A DNA stretch of 64,000 bases from Streptomyces tibetensis (GTDB lineage: Bacteria > Actinomycetota > Actinomycetes > Streptomycetales > Streptomycetaceae). Below, one piece after another: positions 15,527-23,771 of the stretch (the first letter of the stretch is position 1; every line of letters begins with the position of its first letter). Under the pieces are notes generated by a model that made no database searches, was not told where the DNA came from, and was given only the letters and a program-made list of their open reading frames with translations. The translations under genes and the position numbers were made by a program. Location of the stretch: positions 85,965 to 149,964 of the forward strand of contig NZ_SZVW01000025.1 of the NCBI RefSeq assembly GCF_007655005.1, written 5' to 3'.

Positions 15527-16678
15527 TCAGCTCGCGACCGGCACGAAGGGGGCCGCGGCGACGGGCGTGTCCCGACTGCCCGCGGGGTGCCGCCACAGTC
15601 CCTGCGCGGCCAGGCGCGGCAGGACTCCCTCGCCGAACCAGTACGCCTCCTCCAGATGCGGATAGCCGGAGAGGATGAACTCGTCGATGCCCAGCGCGTG
15701 GTACTCCTTGATCCGCTCGGCGACCTCGTCGTGGCTGCCGACCAGGGCGGTGCCCGCCCCGCCGCGCACCAGGCCGATCCCGGCCCACAGGTTGGGGTGG
15801 ATCTCCAGGCGGTCGCGGCGGCCGCCGTGCAGGGCGAGCATGCGCTGCTGCCCCTCGGACTCGCTGCGGGAGAGACCGGCCTGCACCGACGCCACCGTCT
15901 CCGGATCGAAGCCGTCGAGCAGCCGGTCCGCTTCGGCCCAGGCCTGCTCGGCGGTGTCCCGGGTGATGACGTGCAGCCGGATGCCGAAGCGCAGGGTGCG
16001 GCCCTGGGCTTCGGCCAGCGACCTGAGCCGGGCGATCTTCTCGGCGACCTGAGCCGGGGGTTCGCCCCAGGTGAGGTAGACGTCGGCGTGCCGGGCGGCG
16101 ATCTCACCCGCGATGGGCGAGGAGCCGCCGAAGTACACCTCGGGCACGGGGTCGGGCACCCGGGCCAGCGCCGCCTCCTCCACCCGGACGTGCTCGCCCC
16201 GCAGGTCGACGGTGCCGCCCTGCCACAACTCCCGTACGACGTGCAGGAACTCGCCGGTGCGGCGGTACCGGCCGTCCTTGTCGAGGAAGTCACCGAAGGC
16301 GCGCTGCTCCTTGTTCTCGCCGCCGGTCACGACGTTGAGCAGCAGCCGCCCGCCGGTCTGCCGCTGGAAGGTGGCGGCCATCTGCGCGGCGAGCGTGGGC
16401 GAGATCAGGCCGGGCCGGAAGGCGACGAGGAACTTCAGGCGTTCGGTGTGCTGGGCGACCATCGCGGTGGTGAGCCAGGCGTCCTCGCACCAGGCACCGG
16501 TGGGCGTGAGCGCTCCCGCGAAACCCACTTCCTCGGCGGCCCGGGCGATCTGGCTCAGGTAGGCGACCGTCGGCGGCCGGTCCCGCCCGGACGCGGTGGC
16601 CGGGGTGCCATGACCGCCGCCGACGACATGACGGCTGTCGCCGTTGGTGGGCAGGAACCAGTGGAACGTGAGGGACAC
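15527..16678 (-). CDS. ssuD: FMNH2-dependent alkanesulfonate monooxygenase
   Basis: A 383-residue luciferase-like monooxygenase. It oxidises aliphatic sulfonates to aldehyde and sulfite, using FMNH2 supplied by SsuE. SsuD signatures include MSLTFHWFLPTNGDSRHVVGG at the start, GFAGALTPTGAWCEDAW and LKFLVAFRPGLISPTLAAQMA. GRLLLNVVTGGENKEQRAFGD and the mobile-loop region near SRSESEGQQRM also fit. Length matches the family. It is 45 bp downstream of ssuE on the same strand and should be co-transcribed under the cysteine leader peptide. No ssuABC transporter lies in the window. Confidence 0.95.
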   Translation of the reverse strand: MSLTFHWFLPTNGDSRHVVGGGHGTPATASGRDRPPTVAYLSQIARAAEEVGFAGALTPTGAWCEDAWLTTAMVAQHTERLKFLVAFRPGLISPTLAAQMAATFQRQTGGRLLLNVVTGGENKEQRAFGDFLDKDGRYRRTGEFLHVVRELWQGGTVDLRGEHVRVEEAALARVPDPVPEVYFGGSSPIAGEIAARHADVYLTWGEPPAQVAEKIARLRSLAEAQGRTLRFGIRLHVITRDTAEQAWAEADRLLDGFDPETVASVQAGLSRSESEGQQRMLALHGGRRDRLEIHPNLWAGIGLVRGGAGTALVGSHDEVAERIKEYHALGIDEFILSGYPHLEEAYWFGEGVLPRLAAQGLWRHPAGSRDTPVAAAPFVPVAS

Positions 16679-16723
16679 GGGGAACTCCGATCGAGGGGGA
16701 CGTACGTGCGGCGGCGGGCGGCG

Positions 16724-17278
16724 TCAGCCCGCCACGGCCAGCAGCGGGGTGCGGCCCAGCGCCGCGGAGAACTGGTCGACCACCTGGTCCAGGGCCTCGG
16801 TGGCGTCCGGCGCGACGGTCAGGGAACCGTCGTCGTGAGCGGTGAGGTGCTTGTCGAGGGTGAACCAGCCCTGCACGATGTGGGCCGCGCCCATGGAGTT
16901 GAGGACCGGGCGCAGGGCGTAGTCGATGGCCAGGACATGGGCGACACTGCCGCCGGTGGCGAGCGGCAGCACGGTCTTGCCGGTGAGGGCGTACTGCGGG
17001 AGCAGGTCCAGCAGGGCCTTCAGCACACCGGAGTAGGACGCCTTGTAGACGGGTGTGCCGATGACGACGCCGTCGGCCCGGGCGAACAGTTCGGTGGCCT
17101 CGACGATGGCGGGGTGACGGAAGTCGGCGCCGAGCAGGGCCTCGGCGGGGATGGTGCGGACGTCGAGCGGGATCACGTCATGACCCTGGGCCGCCAGCCG
17201 CTTGTCCAGGTGGCGCAGCAGTCGGCTGGTGCGGGAGGAGGCGGAGGGGCTGCCGGAGACGGACAGGACGGTGGCCAT
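16724..17278 (-). CDS. ssuE: NADPH-dependent FMN reductase
   Basis: A 184-residue flavodoxin-fold reductase that supplies FMNH2 to SsuD. It shows the N-terminal FMN phosphate-binding loop SGSPSASSRTSRLLRHLD, then GTPVYKASYSGVLKALLDLLP (flavin contact and tetramer surface) and LATGGSVAHVLAIDYALRPVL, which is characteristic of SsuE. First structural gene of the leader-ssuE-ssuD transcription unit. The Shine-Dalgarno sequence is weak, in keeping with control from the leader. Confidence 0.94.
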   Translation of the reverse strand: MATVLSVSGSPSASSRTSRLLRHLDKRLAAQGHDVIPLDVRTIPAEALLGADFRHPAIVEATELFARADGVVIGTPVYKASYSGVLKALLDLLPQYALTGKTVLPLATGGSVAHVLAIDYALRPVLNSMGAAHIVQGWFTLDKHLTAHDDGSLTVAPDATEALDQVVDQFSAALGRTPLLAVAG

Positions 17279-17451
17279 GGGCTCTCATTTCCGGGAGAAG
17301 GCGCGACTGCGCGGGGCACCGCCGAACTCGGGGACGCCACGTTCGAAGGGCATGCGAGAATGCCGAATTCAGGCGGGGGGAAGATCACCGCTCAGGGCGT
17401 GCCGACGGCACGGCGGATACGGCGGTGAGGAGAAGCGGCGAGCCGGAAGAC

Positions 17452-17529
17452 TCAGGCTGCGGCGCGACAGGAAGCGCTGGAGACACGAGCGAGGTCGACA
17501 TGGCGTCGCCGCGTGAGGTCCAGTCGCAT
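17452..17529 (-). CDS. Cysteine-responsive leader peptide of the ssu operon
   Basis: A 25-residue ORF on the minus strand opens MRLDLTRRRHVDLARVSSAS and then ends C-R-A-A-A. The RRRHVDL..VSSA.C signature is the one found in short leader peptides upstream of sulfur-assimilation operons in streptomycetes and mycobacteria, where stalling at the late Cys codon is thought to control the downstream genes. It lies 173 bp upstream of ssuE. An in-frame ATG six bases earlier (17535) gives M-T-M-R. A TTGACG hexamer at 17572-17567 would place the transcript start near that ATG, so translation may be leaderless. Confidence 0.85.
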   Translation of the reverse strand: MRLDLTRRRHVDLARVSSASCRAAA

Positions 17530-17702
17530 GGTCATGCCATGGATCGTGGCAGTGGAGGTCGAGGGCCGTCAAGGAAATCGCGGCTCATCTCGTATCCCGG
17601 ACCGGCCCGTTCACAAAAGGCACCCCGGAAAAACCGTGCGCGCCCTCCCGGTTCGGCTCGAGCCGAGGGGCGCGCTCCGTTGCTGCGCGGTATGCGCCGG
17701 CC

Positions 17703-17879
17703 TCAGTCGCCGTCCGCCGGAACGACCACGAGGAAGGCGTCCGTCTCCAGGTCCATCACGACGGTGGCCGGCTCTCCCTCGGCGCGGCGGCGTGCCGCGT
17801 ACTCCTCCGCGGGCCACGATCCGCGCGGAGACCCCGCCGGGAACCGCTCCAACACCTTCGCACTGATGGCCGCAGTCAC
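17703..17879 (-). CDS. Small hypothetical protein
   Basis: A 58-residue protein read from the GTG at 17879, which has GGGAGGG about eight bases upstream. It contains TAAISAKVLERFPAGSPRGSW and VMDLETDAFLVVVPADGD; no known domain. The frame remains open to an ATG at 18017, but those extra residues look like random translated G/C-rich DNA. Function unknown. Its promoter region is shared with the divergent SPW-repeat gene. Confidence 0.6.
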   Translation of the reverse strand: MTAAISAKVLERFPAGSPRGSWPAEEYAARRRAEGEPATVVMDLETDAFLVVVPADGD

Positions 17880-18109
17880 GTCCGCTGCCCTCCCCTGTCC
17901 CGCGCCGCCCCCGTCGGGCGACGTCGATCGGTCGCTGTCGTACCCGTCCGGATGCCCCCGATCCGCCCGGACATGTACCGCCGGTAGCTTCCGCACCCTC
18001 CCCCGAGCTCTACACATAAAGGGAAAATAAGAGCAGAATGACGCTTACGCGGCGTTCACCGCACAACCCCTCCAGACGCGGTCGCCCTGCACCATGAAGG
18101 AGACGAGTC

Positions 18110-18550
18110 ATGGCCAACGTCTCGCACACCAGAGGTGACATCACCACCCACCCCGACGCCTCCGAGATGCGGGACCGTTACGCCCGCGTGCTCGGCGGCC
18201 GTGATGTGGCGCTCGTGGACGGACCGGTGTTCCTGCTCGGTCTGTACTGCGCCGCCTCCCCGTGGATAGTTCACTACACGACAAGCCAGCCGGCACTCGT
18301 GCCCCACAACCTGATCATGGGTATCGCGATCGGCCTGCTGGCGCTCGGGTTCACTCGCGCTCCGGAGCGCATGTACGGCCTGAGCTGGGCCATGTGCGCC
18401 CTCGGGGTGTGGATGATCATCTCGCCCTGGATCGTCGGCGACAGCCCGGACGCCGGTGTCGTGTGGAACAACATCATCATCGGCGCACTGGCCGTGATCC
18501 TGGGGCTGGTGTGCGCCGGGACGGCGGCGAAGGCCTCGCCCAGGCCGTAG
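18110..18550 (+). CDS. SPW-repeat integral membrane protein
   Basis: A 146-residue membrane protein with two copies of the SPW motif (AASPWIVHY and IISPWIVGD). Four hydrophobic helices flank them (GPVFLLGLYCAASPWIV; LIMGIAIGLLALGF; MYGLSWAMCALGVWMIISPWIV; IIIGALAVILGLVCAG). The family is found in actinobacteria and proteobacteria and has no assigned activity. The upstream 200 bp contain an unusually A/T-rich stretch near 18015-18030 that may hold the promoter. ATG preceded by GAAGGAG. Confidence 0.88.
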   Translation: MANVSHTRGDITTHPDASEMRDRYARVLGGRDVALVDGPVFLLGLYCAASPWIVHYTTSQPALVPHNLIMGIAIGLLALGFTRAPERMYGLSWAMCALGVWMIISPWIVGDSPDAGVVWNNIIIGALAVILGLVCAGTAAKASPRP

Positions 18551-18642
18551 CACCCGCCGGAAGGGAATCGAAGGCCGGTCCGCGTCCCGGACCGGCCCTT
18601 TCACGCCCTGCTCGCCGCCACCCGAGACCGGGCCCGGGAGCC

Positions 18643-19569
18643 TCAGCGGTGACCGGCCGACCGCATCGCGGCGAGCCCCTCACCGCTCGACGCGTGGAGC
18701 GGCCTCCAGCCGAGCTCGCGTTCCGCCTTGGCACAGGACAGGCGGAGCCGGGACGACATCATGGTGTGCGCGTACGACATGGGTTTCATCAGCCACAGCG
18801 GTACGGTCATCGGCTTCGACAGTCCGAAGGCCCGGGCCACGGCCTCGATGTGCGTGCGGAAACCCATCGGGGTGAGGTCCGCGATGTTGTAGGCCTGCCC
18901 CGGCCGACCGCGTTCCACGGCGGCGACCACCGCACGAGCGGCGTCGGTGAGCTCCACCCAAGGCAGCACGCGACCCCGGTCGCTGGGCACGGGCAGCTGC
19001 CGCCGGCGCAGCAGTGGCAGCAGGGCATCGGTGCCGCCGGGGCCGTAGAAGAGGCCGAAGCGGAGAGCCACGCCCTCCAGCGCCTGCGCCTCGAAGGCGA
19101 GTCTCTCCTTGGTCCGCATGGCCGCGAGGTGCCGTTCCAGGCGCGGTGTACGGCCGGGCGGGCCGAAGGGGTGGTCCTCGGTGAGCGGGCGGGCGCCGTG
19201 GTCGCCGTAGCCGTACCCGAAGGCCATCGACTCCACGACGAACCGGCGGGTTCCGGTGGCCCGGGCGGCCTCGACCAGGTGGGCCGTGCCCTGGGTGCGC
19301 AACGCGTCGGTGACGTACATGTCGCGGTCGCGCATGGGGGGTTTGCGCAGGGCGGTCGCGGCGTGGATCACGGTGTCGAAGTGGTGTCCGTCGACGGCGC
19401 GCAGCAGCGCGTCGCGGTCCAGGAGGTCGGCACGCAGGCCGTTCTCCGCGCCGCGGCCGAGGCCGGTGACCTTGTGGCCCGCCTCGGTCAGGGCGTGCGT
19501 GATGTGCCGGCCGAGAACGCCGCTCGCGCCGGCGAGGAGGATGCTCTGACTCTCGTCGTTCGTCGTCAT
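18643..19569 (-). CDS. NAD-dependent epimerase/dehydratase family protein
   Basis: A 308-residue extended short-chain dehydrogenase. The Rossmann motif GASGVLG lies in ILLAGASGVLGRHITHALTE; VIHAATA is the second nucleotide-binding motif; the usual YxxxK catalytic pair is not clearly present (the region reads AFGYGYGDHGARPL, with later RTKERLAFE). FGLFYGPGGTDALLPLLRR and LPWVELTDAARAVVAAVE are typical of the atypical epimerase group. The ATG at 19569 begins the fold. A reductase or sugar-modifying role is possible but the substrate cannot be read from sequence. Confidence 0.85.
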   Translation of the reverse strand: MTTNDESQSILLAGASGVLGRHITHALTEAGHKVTGLGRGAENGLRADLLDRDALLRAVDGHHFDTVIHAATALRKPPMRDRDMYVTDALRTQGTAHLVEAARATGTRRFVVESMAFGYGYGDHGARPLTEDHPFGPPGRTPRLERHLAAMRTKERLAFEAQALEGVALRFGLFYGPGGTDALLPLLRRRQLPVPSDRGRVLPWVELTDAARAVVAAVERGRPGQAYNIADLTPMGFRTHIEAVARAFGLSKPMTVPLWLMKPMSYAHTMMSSRLRLSCAKAERELGWRPLHASSGEGLAAMRSAGHR

Positions 19570-19735
19570 GACAGTGCGACGAGTCGGACGGACCCGTATG
19601 TGACATCCGCTTCCGGAGCCCGCGCACCATCTGCGCGCCGTACGGCTGGCGCGTGTCTCTCTGGAGACGATCCTCGCCGCTGTCCGCCTCGTTGCCACCC
19701 TCATCCGGGCACGCCGATGACCACGGAACAAGAAC

Positions 19736-20281
19736 CTAGACCCGTTCCAGCGGGCGGTGAGGGAGGGGCGGGGGCTCGACCCGGATGGAATCGTCGGGGC
19801 GGACGGTCCCTCCACGGCGGACCACAGCCATGACGCCACACTTGAAGGTGAACTCGCCGGACAACGGGTCCATGACGAAGACCTCACCGAGCAGCCCCTT
19901 GCGGAAGTCGTTGATCTTCGAGCACGGGTTGCGCAGTCCTGTCACCTCGAGCACCGCCTGCTCCCCGAGATGGAGCAGAGCGCCGGTGGGCAGGCCCAAC
20001 AGGTCCACCCCGCGGGTGGTGATGTTCTCGCCGAGCTGACCCGCAGAGACCTCGAAGCCCTTGAGCGCGAATTCGTCGAAGAGTTCCTCGTGCATCAGGT
20101 GGACCTGGCGCAGGTTGGGCAGGTCCGGTTCGTAGGTCATGCGGAACTGGTGGCGGATCGTCTCACCTGCGTGAACGTCTCCTTCCACTCCGAGACCCGT
20201 GAGCAACGTGATGGAATCGCGATTGGGCTTGCTGAACGAGTACACATCGTTACGGCTCACTGCGGCGACCTGACCAGGCAT
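19736..20281 (-). CDS. MOSC domain-containing protein
   Basis: A 181-residue MOSC-domain protein (molybdenum cofactor sulfurase C-terminal type). LGVEGDVHAG and QLGENITTRGVDL are the conserved core, and the conserved cysteine expected to carry sulfur is in VTGLRNPCSKI. Standalone MOSC proteins such as YiiM bind the molybdenum cofactor and reduce N-hydroxylated compounds with a partner. No molybdoenzyme gene is adjacent, so the role here is open. Confidence 0.9.
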   Translation of the reverse strand: MPGQVAAVSRNDVYSFSKPNRDSITLLTGLGVEGDVHAGETIRHQFRMTYEPDLPNLRQVHLMHEELFDEFALKGFEVSAGQLGENITTRGVDLLGLPTGALLHLGEQAVLEVTGLRNPCSKINDFRKGLLGEVFVMDPLSGEFTFKCGVMAVVRRGGTVRPDDSIRVEPPPLPHRPLERV

Positions 20282-20444
20282 CCGCCCTCCACCTGTTGTC
20301 GTTCTGCGGCCGGTCGATCATAGAGGCGGTGCAACCAGTCTTGTGAGGGAGGCATGCAATGAGCGTGACCTCATCGGGCGGATGCGTCAGGTCCGGCACC
20401 CGACCGGCACCGTCCCGTCACTGAACACCGAGGAGACAGCTCCT

Positions 20445-21221
20445 CTAGATCGTGTACTCGTACGGCGTCGTGGTCGTCAGCGCCGCGAAGCCGAGCCGTT
20501 CCAGGATCGGCCGGCTCTCGCTGGAGGCGTCGACCTGCAGGTAGCGGTAGCCGCGGGCCGCGGCGGCCCGGGCGCGGTGGGCGACCAGGGAGCGGTAGAT
20601 GCCCTGGCCACGCCAGCCCGGGGCAGTGCCGCCGCCCCACAGACCGGCGAAGGGGGTGCCGGGCACGAGTTCCATGCGGGCCGCGCTCACCGGCTGGTCG
20701 CCGGCCATGGCCACGACGGCGACGACGGTGTCCGGGTCCGCCGACAGCCGGGCGAGGAGCTGGTGTCGCAGCCAGGAGCTGTCCGCGCCGAACGCCTTCT
20801 CGTGAACGTCGGCCACATGGTCGACGCCCGCCGGGTCGGTGACCGGCACGACGCGCACGCCCTCGGGCAGCTCGGCGTCGAGGGCGAGAGCGCCGACCTC
20901 GCCGATCATCAGCGTCTCCTCGGCCCCGGGCGTGAACCCCGCCGCGCGCAGCCGCCGCCCGAGGTCGGCCGGCCGGTCGTGCCCGTACAGCTTCCACTCG
21001 AAGTCGAGGCCGAGCCCGGTGTAGTGGCTGATCTGCCCGGCGATCGCCGCGTCCGCCCCGGCCTCGTCGAGGTCGGACCACACGATGCCGTTCCAGCCCC
21101 CCACGGAGGCGACCTGGCGCACGACACCGCCGGTCCGCTCGGCCCGGGCACCGGGACCGTCCGGCCGGGCTCCGGCACGTAGGTCACGGTCGAACAGGGC
21201 AAGCAACGCAGCATGTTCCAT
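20445..21221 (-). CDS. GNAT family N-acetyltransferase
   Basis: A 258-residue protein whose C-terminal half (about 115-250) is a GNAT domain with the acetyl-CoA loop APGWRGQGIYRSLVAHR and the following strand/helix YRYLQVDASSESRPILERLGF. The N-terminal 110 residues (IVWSDLDEAGADAAIAGQIS, DFEWKLYGHDRPADLGRRL) form an accessory region seen in a group of uncharacterised actinobacterial acetyltransferases. Substrate unknown. Monocistronic by spacing. Confidence 0.87.
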   Translation of the reverse strand: MEHAALLALFDRDLRAGARPDGPGARAERTGGVVRQVASVGGWNGIVWSDLDEAGADAAIAGQISHYTGLGLDFEWKLYGHDRPADLGRRLRAAGFTPGAEETLMIGEVGALALDAELPEGVRVVPVTDPAGVDHVADVHEKAFGADSSWLRHQLLARLSADPDTVVAVVAMAGDQPVSAARMELVPGTPFAGLWGGGTAPGWRGQGIYRSLVAHRARAAAARGYRYLQVDASSESRPILERLGFAALTTTTPYEYTI

Positions 21222-21369
21222 GGGCAGACCCCAGCAGGCACCGGGCGGGAAGGCAAAGGATTTTGCTCGCGGCGACTGCCCCTCCCGGCCCGCAGCCCCG
21301 TTCCTTTCCTCAGATGTGCAGGCGCCATAAGGTCCTTGTGATCACATCGTCTCGCGAAGGGCCGGCCCT

Positions 21370-21855
21370 ATGGTCGTGAAGGACACGGAACTGCCGTATC
21401 TGCGCCGCTGCGTGGAACTCGCGGCCGAAGCCCTTGAGGCCGGGGACGAACCGTTCGGTTCGGTCCTGGTGGGCGGTGACGGAACCGTCCTCGGCGAGGA
21501 CCACAACCGGGTGGCCTCGGGCGACCGCACCAGGCACCCCGAGTTCGAGCTGGCCCGCTGGTCGGCGGCGCACCTCACGCCCGGGGAACGGGCGGCCGCC
21601 ACGGTCTACACCTCCGGCGAACACTGCCCGATGTGCGCGGCCGCCCACGCCTGGGTCGGCCTCGGCCGGATCGTCTACGTCGCCTCGTCCGAACAGCTCG
21701 GCTCCTGGCTGAGCGAGCTGGGTGCCCCCGAGCCGCCGGTCCGTCCACTCCCCGTGCGCGAGGTGGCACCCCATGTAGCCGTGGAGGGCCCCATACCAGA
21801 ACTGAGCAGTCAGGTAAGGGAGTTGCACGTCAGGTTCCACCTCGGACGCAACTGA
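21370..21855 (+). CDS. Cytidine/deoxycytidylate deaminase-fold nucleoside deaminase
   Basis: A 161-residue zinc deaminase-fold protein. The first motif reads TRHPEFEL (H-P-E in place of the common H-A-E; His is a zinc ligand and Glu the proton shuttle). The second is SGEHCPMCAAA, giving the two Cys ligands of P-x-x-C type. EPFGSVLVGGDGTVLGEDHN is the N-terminal strand pair. Most similar by eye to guanine deaminase/TadA-like small deaminases. The actual base is not predictable, and being an accessory copy it is unlikely to be the essential tRNA-editing enzyme. Confidence 0.85.
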   Translation: MVVKDTELPYLRRCVELAAEALEAGDEPFGSVLVGGDGTVLGEDHNRVASGDRTRHPEFELARWSAAHLTPGERAAATVYTSGEHCPMCAAAHAWVGLGRIVYVASSEQLGSWLSELGAPEPPVRPLPVREVAPHVAVEGPIPELSSQVRELHVRFHLGRN

Positions 21856-21989
21856 GGGCCTCGACGCGCCCGGCCCGGCGGGCGGCTGCCCGAGATGCAG
21901 GGCCACTCGGGCGAACCTATGATCGATTTCACTGGACCCAGGCGTACGACCAGGCGTACACCCCGGTCTCCCCGACAGGGGGAGGCACG

Positions 21990-22046
21990 ATGGGGGACAT
22001 CTACGTCGCGCCGGCCGCCTCCGACCACGCATCCCGCTGCGGCTGA
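21990..22046 (+). CDS. Possible 18-residue upstream ORF before the methyltransferase
   Basis: ATG at 21990 follows GGGGGAGG at good spacing and encodes MGDIYVAPAASDHASRCG, ending 14 bp before the methyltransferase ATG, whose own ribosome site is weak. It may be a translated leader, a coupled upstream ORF or a very small peptide. No family is recognised and coding potential cannot be judged at this length. Confidence 0.35.
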   Translation: MGDIYVAPAASDHASRCG

Positions 22047-22060
22047 AAGACTGGCCGACC

Positions 22061-22795
22061 ATGACGACGCACAACGACGACGTGGACTGGGACCGCTGGC
22101 CGGTTGCCGACTACCTCGCGGAGAACTACCGCGAGGTGCATCCCTGGGACGCGGCGGTCATCGCGCACCACAGCGCCTTCTACCGGCGCCTTCCGCCCGG
22201 CGGCATCGATCGCTCGGTGGAGTTCGGGGCGGGCCCCAACCTCTACGCGCTGATGCTCGCGTCCGCCGCGAGCCGCGGGATCGACGCCGTCGAGGCGGGC
22301 GCGAGCAACGTCGCTTACCTCACGGACCAGATCTGTCACCGTCCCGACGCGAGCTGGCTGCCGTTCCACGCGCTGTGCCGGGAACTCAACCCCGAGGTTC
22401 CGGCGACCCTGGCCGGGGCGCTGGCGCCGGTCGACGTCGTCCACGCCGACGTCCGGTCCCTGCCACGGGGTGCGTACGAACTCGCCTCCATGCACTTCGT
22501 CGCCGAGGGCGCGACGGAGGACTTCGCCGAGTTCGCCGATTTCTGCCGCACCTTCGTCCGCACGGTCCGGCCGGGCGGCCGCCTGGTCGCCGCCTTCATG
22601 GAGAACATGCCGACGTACCGCATCGGGCCGGCCTCCCGCTGGCCGGGCTGTCCGGTGAACCCGGCCACCGTCACGGAGGTCTTCGCGCCCCTGACCCGGG
22701 AGCTGGACGTGACCCGCCTCGACATGAGCCCGACCCTGCCGGACCACGGCGACTCGGGGATGGTGCTGCTCACGGCGGTGGCGGAGGCGGTGTAG
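22061..22795 (+). CDS. SAM-dependent methyltransferase, NNMT/PNMT-like actinobacterial family
   Basis: A 244-residue class I methyltransferase. The N-terminal signature DWDRWPVADYLAENYREVHP precedes motif I (SVEFGAGPNLYALML), motif II/acidic loop (GIDAVEAGASNVAYL), VDVVHADVRSLP and the late VRPGGRLVAAFMENMPTYRIG. The layout recalls the nicotinamide N-methyltransferase-like family, which in Streptomyces includes uncharacterised and natural-product enzymes. Preceded by a possible 18-residue upstream ORF; convergent with the chaplin gene (12 bp between stops). Confidence 0.85.
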   Translation: MTTHNDDVDWDRWPVADYLAENYREVHPWDAAVIAHHSAFYRRLPPGGIDRSVEFGAGPNLYALMLASAASRGIDAVEAGASNVAYLTDQICHRPDASWLPFHALCRELNPEVPATLAGALAPVDVVHADVRSLPRGAYELASMHFVAEGATEDFAEFADFCRTFVRTVRPGGRLVAAFMENMPTYRIGPASRWPGCPVNPATVTEVFAPLTRELDVTRLDMSPTLPDHGDSGMVLLTAVAEAV

Positions 22796-22807
22796 CCCCC
22801 GTGCGGG

Positions 22808-23473
22808 TCAGCCGTCCGCCCCCGGACGGAACCTCCGGCGCAGCACCACTCCCCCGGCGAGCAGTGCCGCGCTCGCCGCCACGGCCTGGAGGGCGTGGTC
22901 CGTACCCGTGTGGGCCAAGGCGCCCCTGGCGTGCGGGACGGTGCGCGGAGCCGGTTCGGGGGCCGGGTTCGGCCGGGGAGGCGGGGTCGGCTTCGGGACC
23001 GGCTTCGGCGGATGCTGGGGACGGACCGGGCGGTGGTCGCCGGGGGTGTTCGAGGACTCGTTGCCGGTCGAGGCGTTGCCGATGCCGACCACGTCGACCG
23101 AGTTGCCCGTGACGTTGACGGGGAGGTCGACCGGCAGCTGCACGCCATTGCCCGAGATCACTCCCGGCGAACCCTTTCCGCTGCCCTCGGCGACCGCGCC
23201 GCCGGACCCGCCCGGCCGGCCGCCCCGCCCCTCGTCCCGGTTCGCGCAGCTGTTGCCGGCGGCGGGGTTCAGCAGCCCCACCAGATTCACGGTGTTCCCG
23301 CACACGTTCACCGGGACGTGCACCGGCAGCTGGACGGTGTTGCCGGAGACCACCCCCGGCGAGCCGGCCGCCGAGCCGTCCGCGCCGGAACCGGCGTACG
23401 CGGGAACGGTCACGGCCATCGCGCCCGAGGCGGCGGCGACGGCGATCACTCCGTTTCGGGTCATCCTTCGCAT
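22808..23473 (-). CDS. Long chaplin with sortase-type C-terminus
   Basis: A 222-residue secreted surface protein. A signal peptide covers residues 1-27 (ending VPAYA). Two chaplin domains follow: SPGVVSGNTVQLPVHVPVNV (continuing VCGN to CAN) and SPGVISGNGVQLPVDLPVNV (continuing VTGN to SSN). Next come a Pro-rich wall-spanning stretch and a sorting signal LAHTG, a hydrophobic helix and a basic tail (RRRFRPG). Long chaplins are anchored by class E sortase and seed the amyloid surface layer on aerial hyphae. The first domain keeps both cysteines; the second has lost both. The start at 23473 has CAGGGG upstream. Confidence 0.93.
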   Translation of the reverse strand: MRRMTRNGVIAVAAASGAMAVTVPAYAGSGADGSAAGSPGVVSGNTVQLPVHVPVNVCGNTVNLVGLLNPAAGNSCANRDEGRGGRPGGSGGAVAEGSGKGSPGVISGNGVQLPVDLPVNVTGNSVDVVGIGNASTGNESSNTPGDHRPVRPQHPPKPVPKPTPPPRPNPAPEPAPRTVPHARGALAHTGTDHALQAVAASAALLAGGVVLRRRFRPGADG

Positions 23474-23521
23474 GGACCCCTGCCTTCCAGACATCGTCGC
23501 GGGCACTCACCCGCATCGGAG

Positions 23522-23550
23522 AGAACGCCGAGCGCCCGGTCCGAGTTATG
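23522..23550 (-). promoter_or_regulatory. Possible sigma-BldN promoter of the chaplin gene
   Basis: On the minus strand CATAAC and CGTTCT are separated by 17 bp and lie about 50 bp upstream of the chaplin ATG. The published BldN consensus is CGTAAC and CGTTGA with about 16 bp spacing, so this matches 5/6 and 4/6. Chaplin genes are established BldN targets, which supports the call, but the -10 match is imperfect. Confidence 0.4.
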
Positions 23551-23771
23551 GCTTATCGGCCTTTCACTCCATCGAGCGGGCCGGTTGTCGAACTAGCGGT
23601 AAAGCCCTTCGTATACCGGCTCCGCACACGGGCTCGTACGGGGGCGAGCCTCGCGGACACGTTTCGCCGCGCGGCCCCTCCCGCCCCGGAGGCGAGGCCT
23701 TCGGGGCGCGCATATGGTGAGCCAGGGCGTCCCGGTCCGCTGCGGGTCGCCCCGCGTCCCTGGAGGCATCG

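Noticed and set aside
21895..23112. Long Arg/Pro/Gly-rich forward frame over the methyltransferase and chaplin genes
   Set aside because: It is an alternative frame of the methyltransferase and antisense to the chaplin, both of which have clear family motifs.
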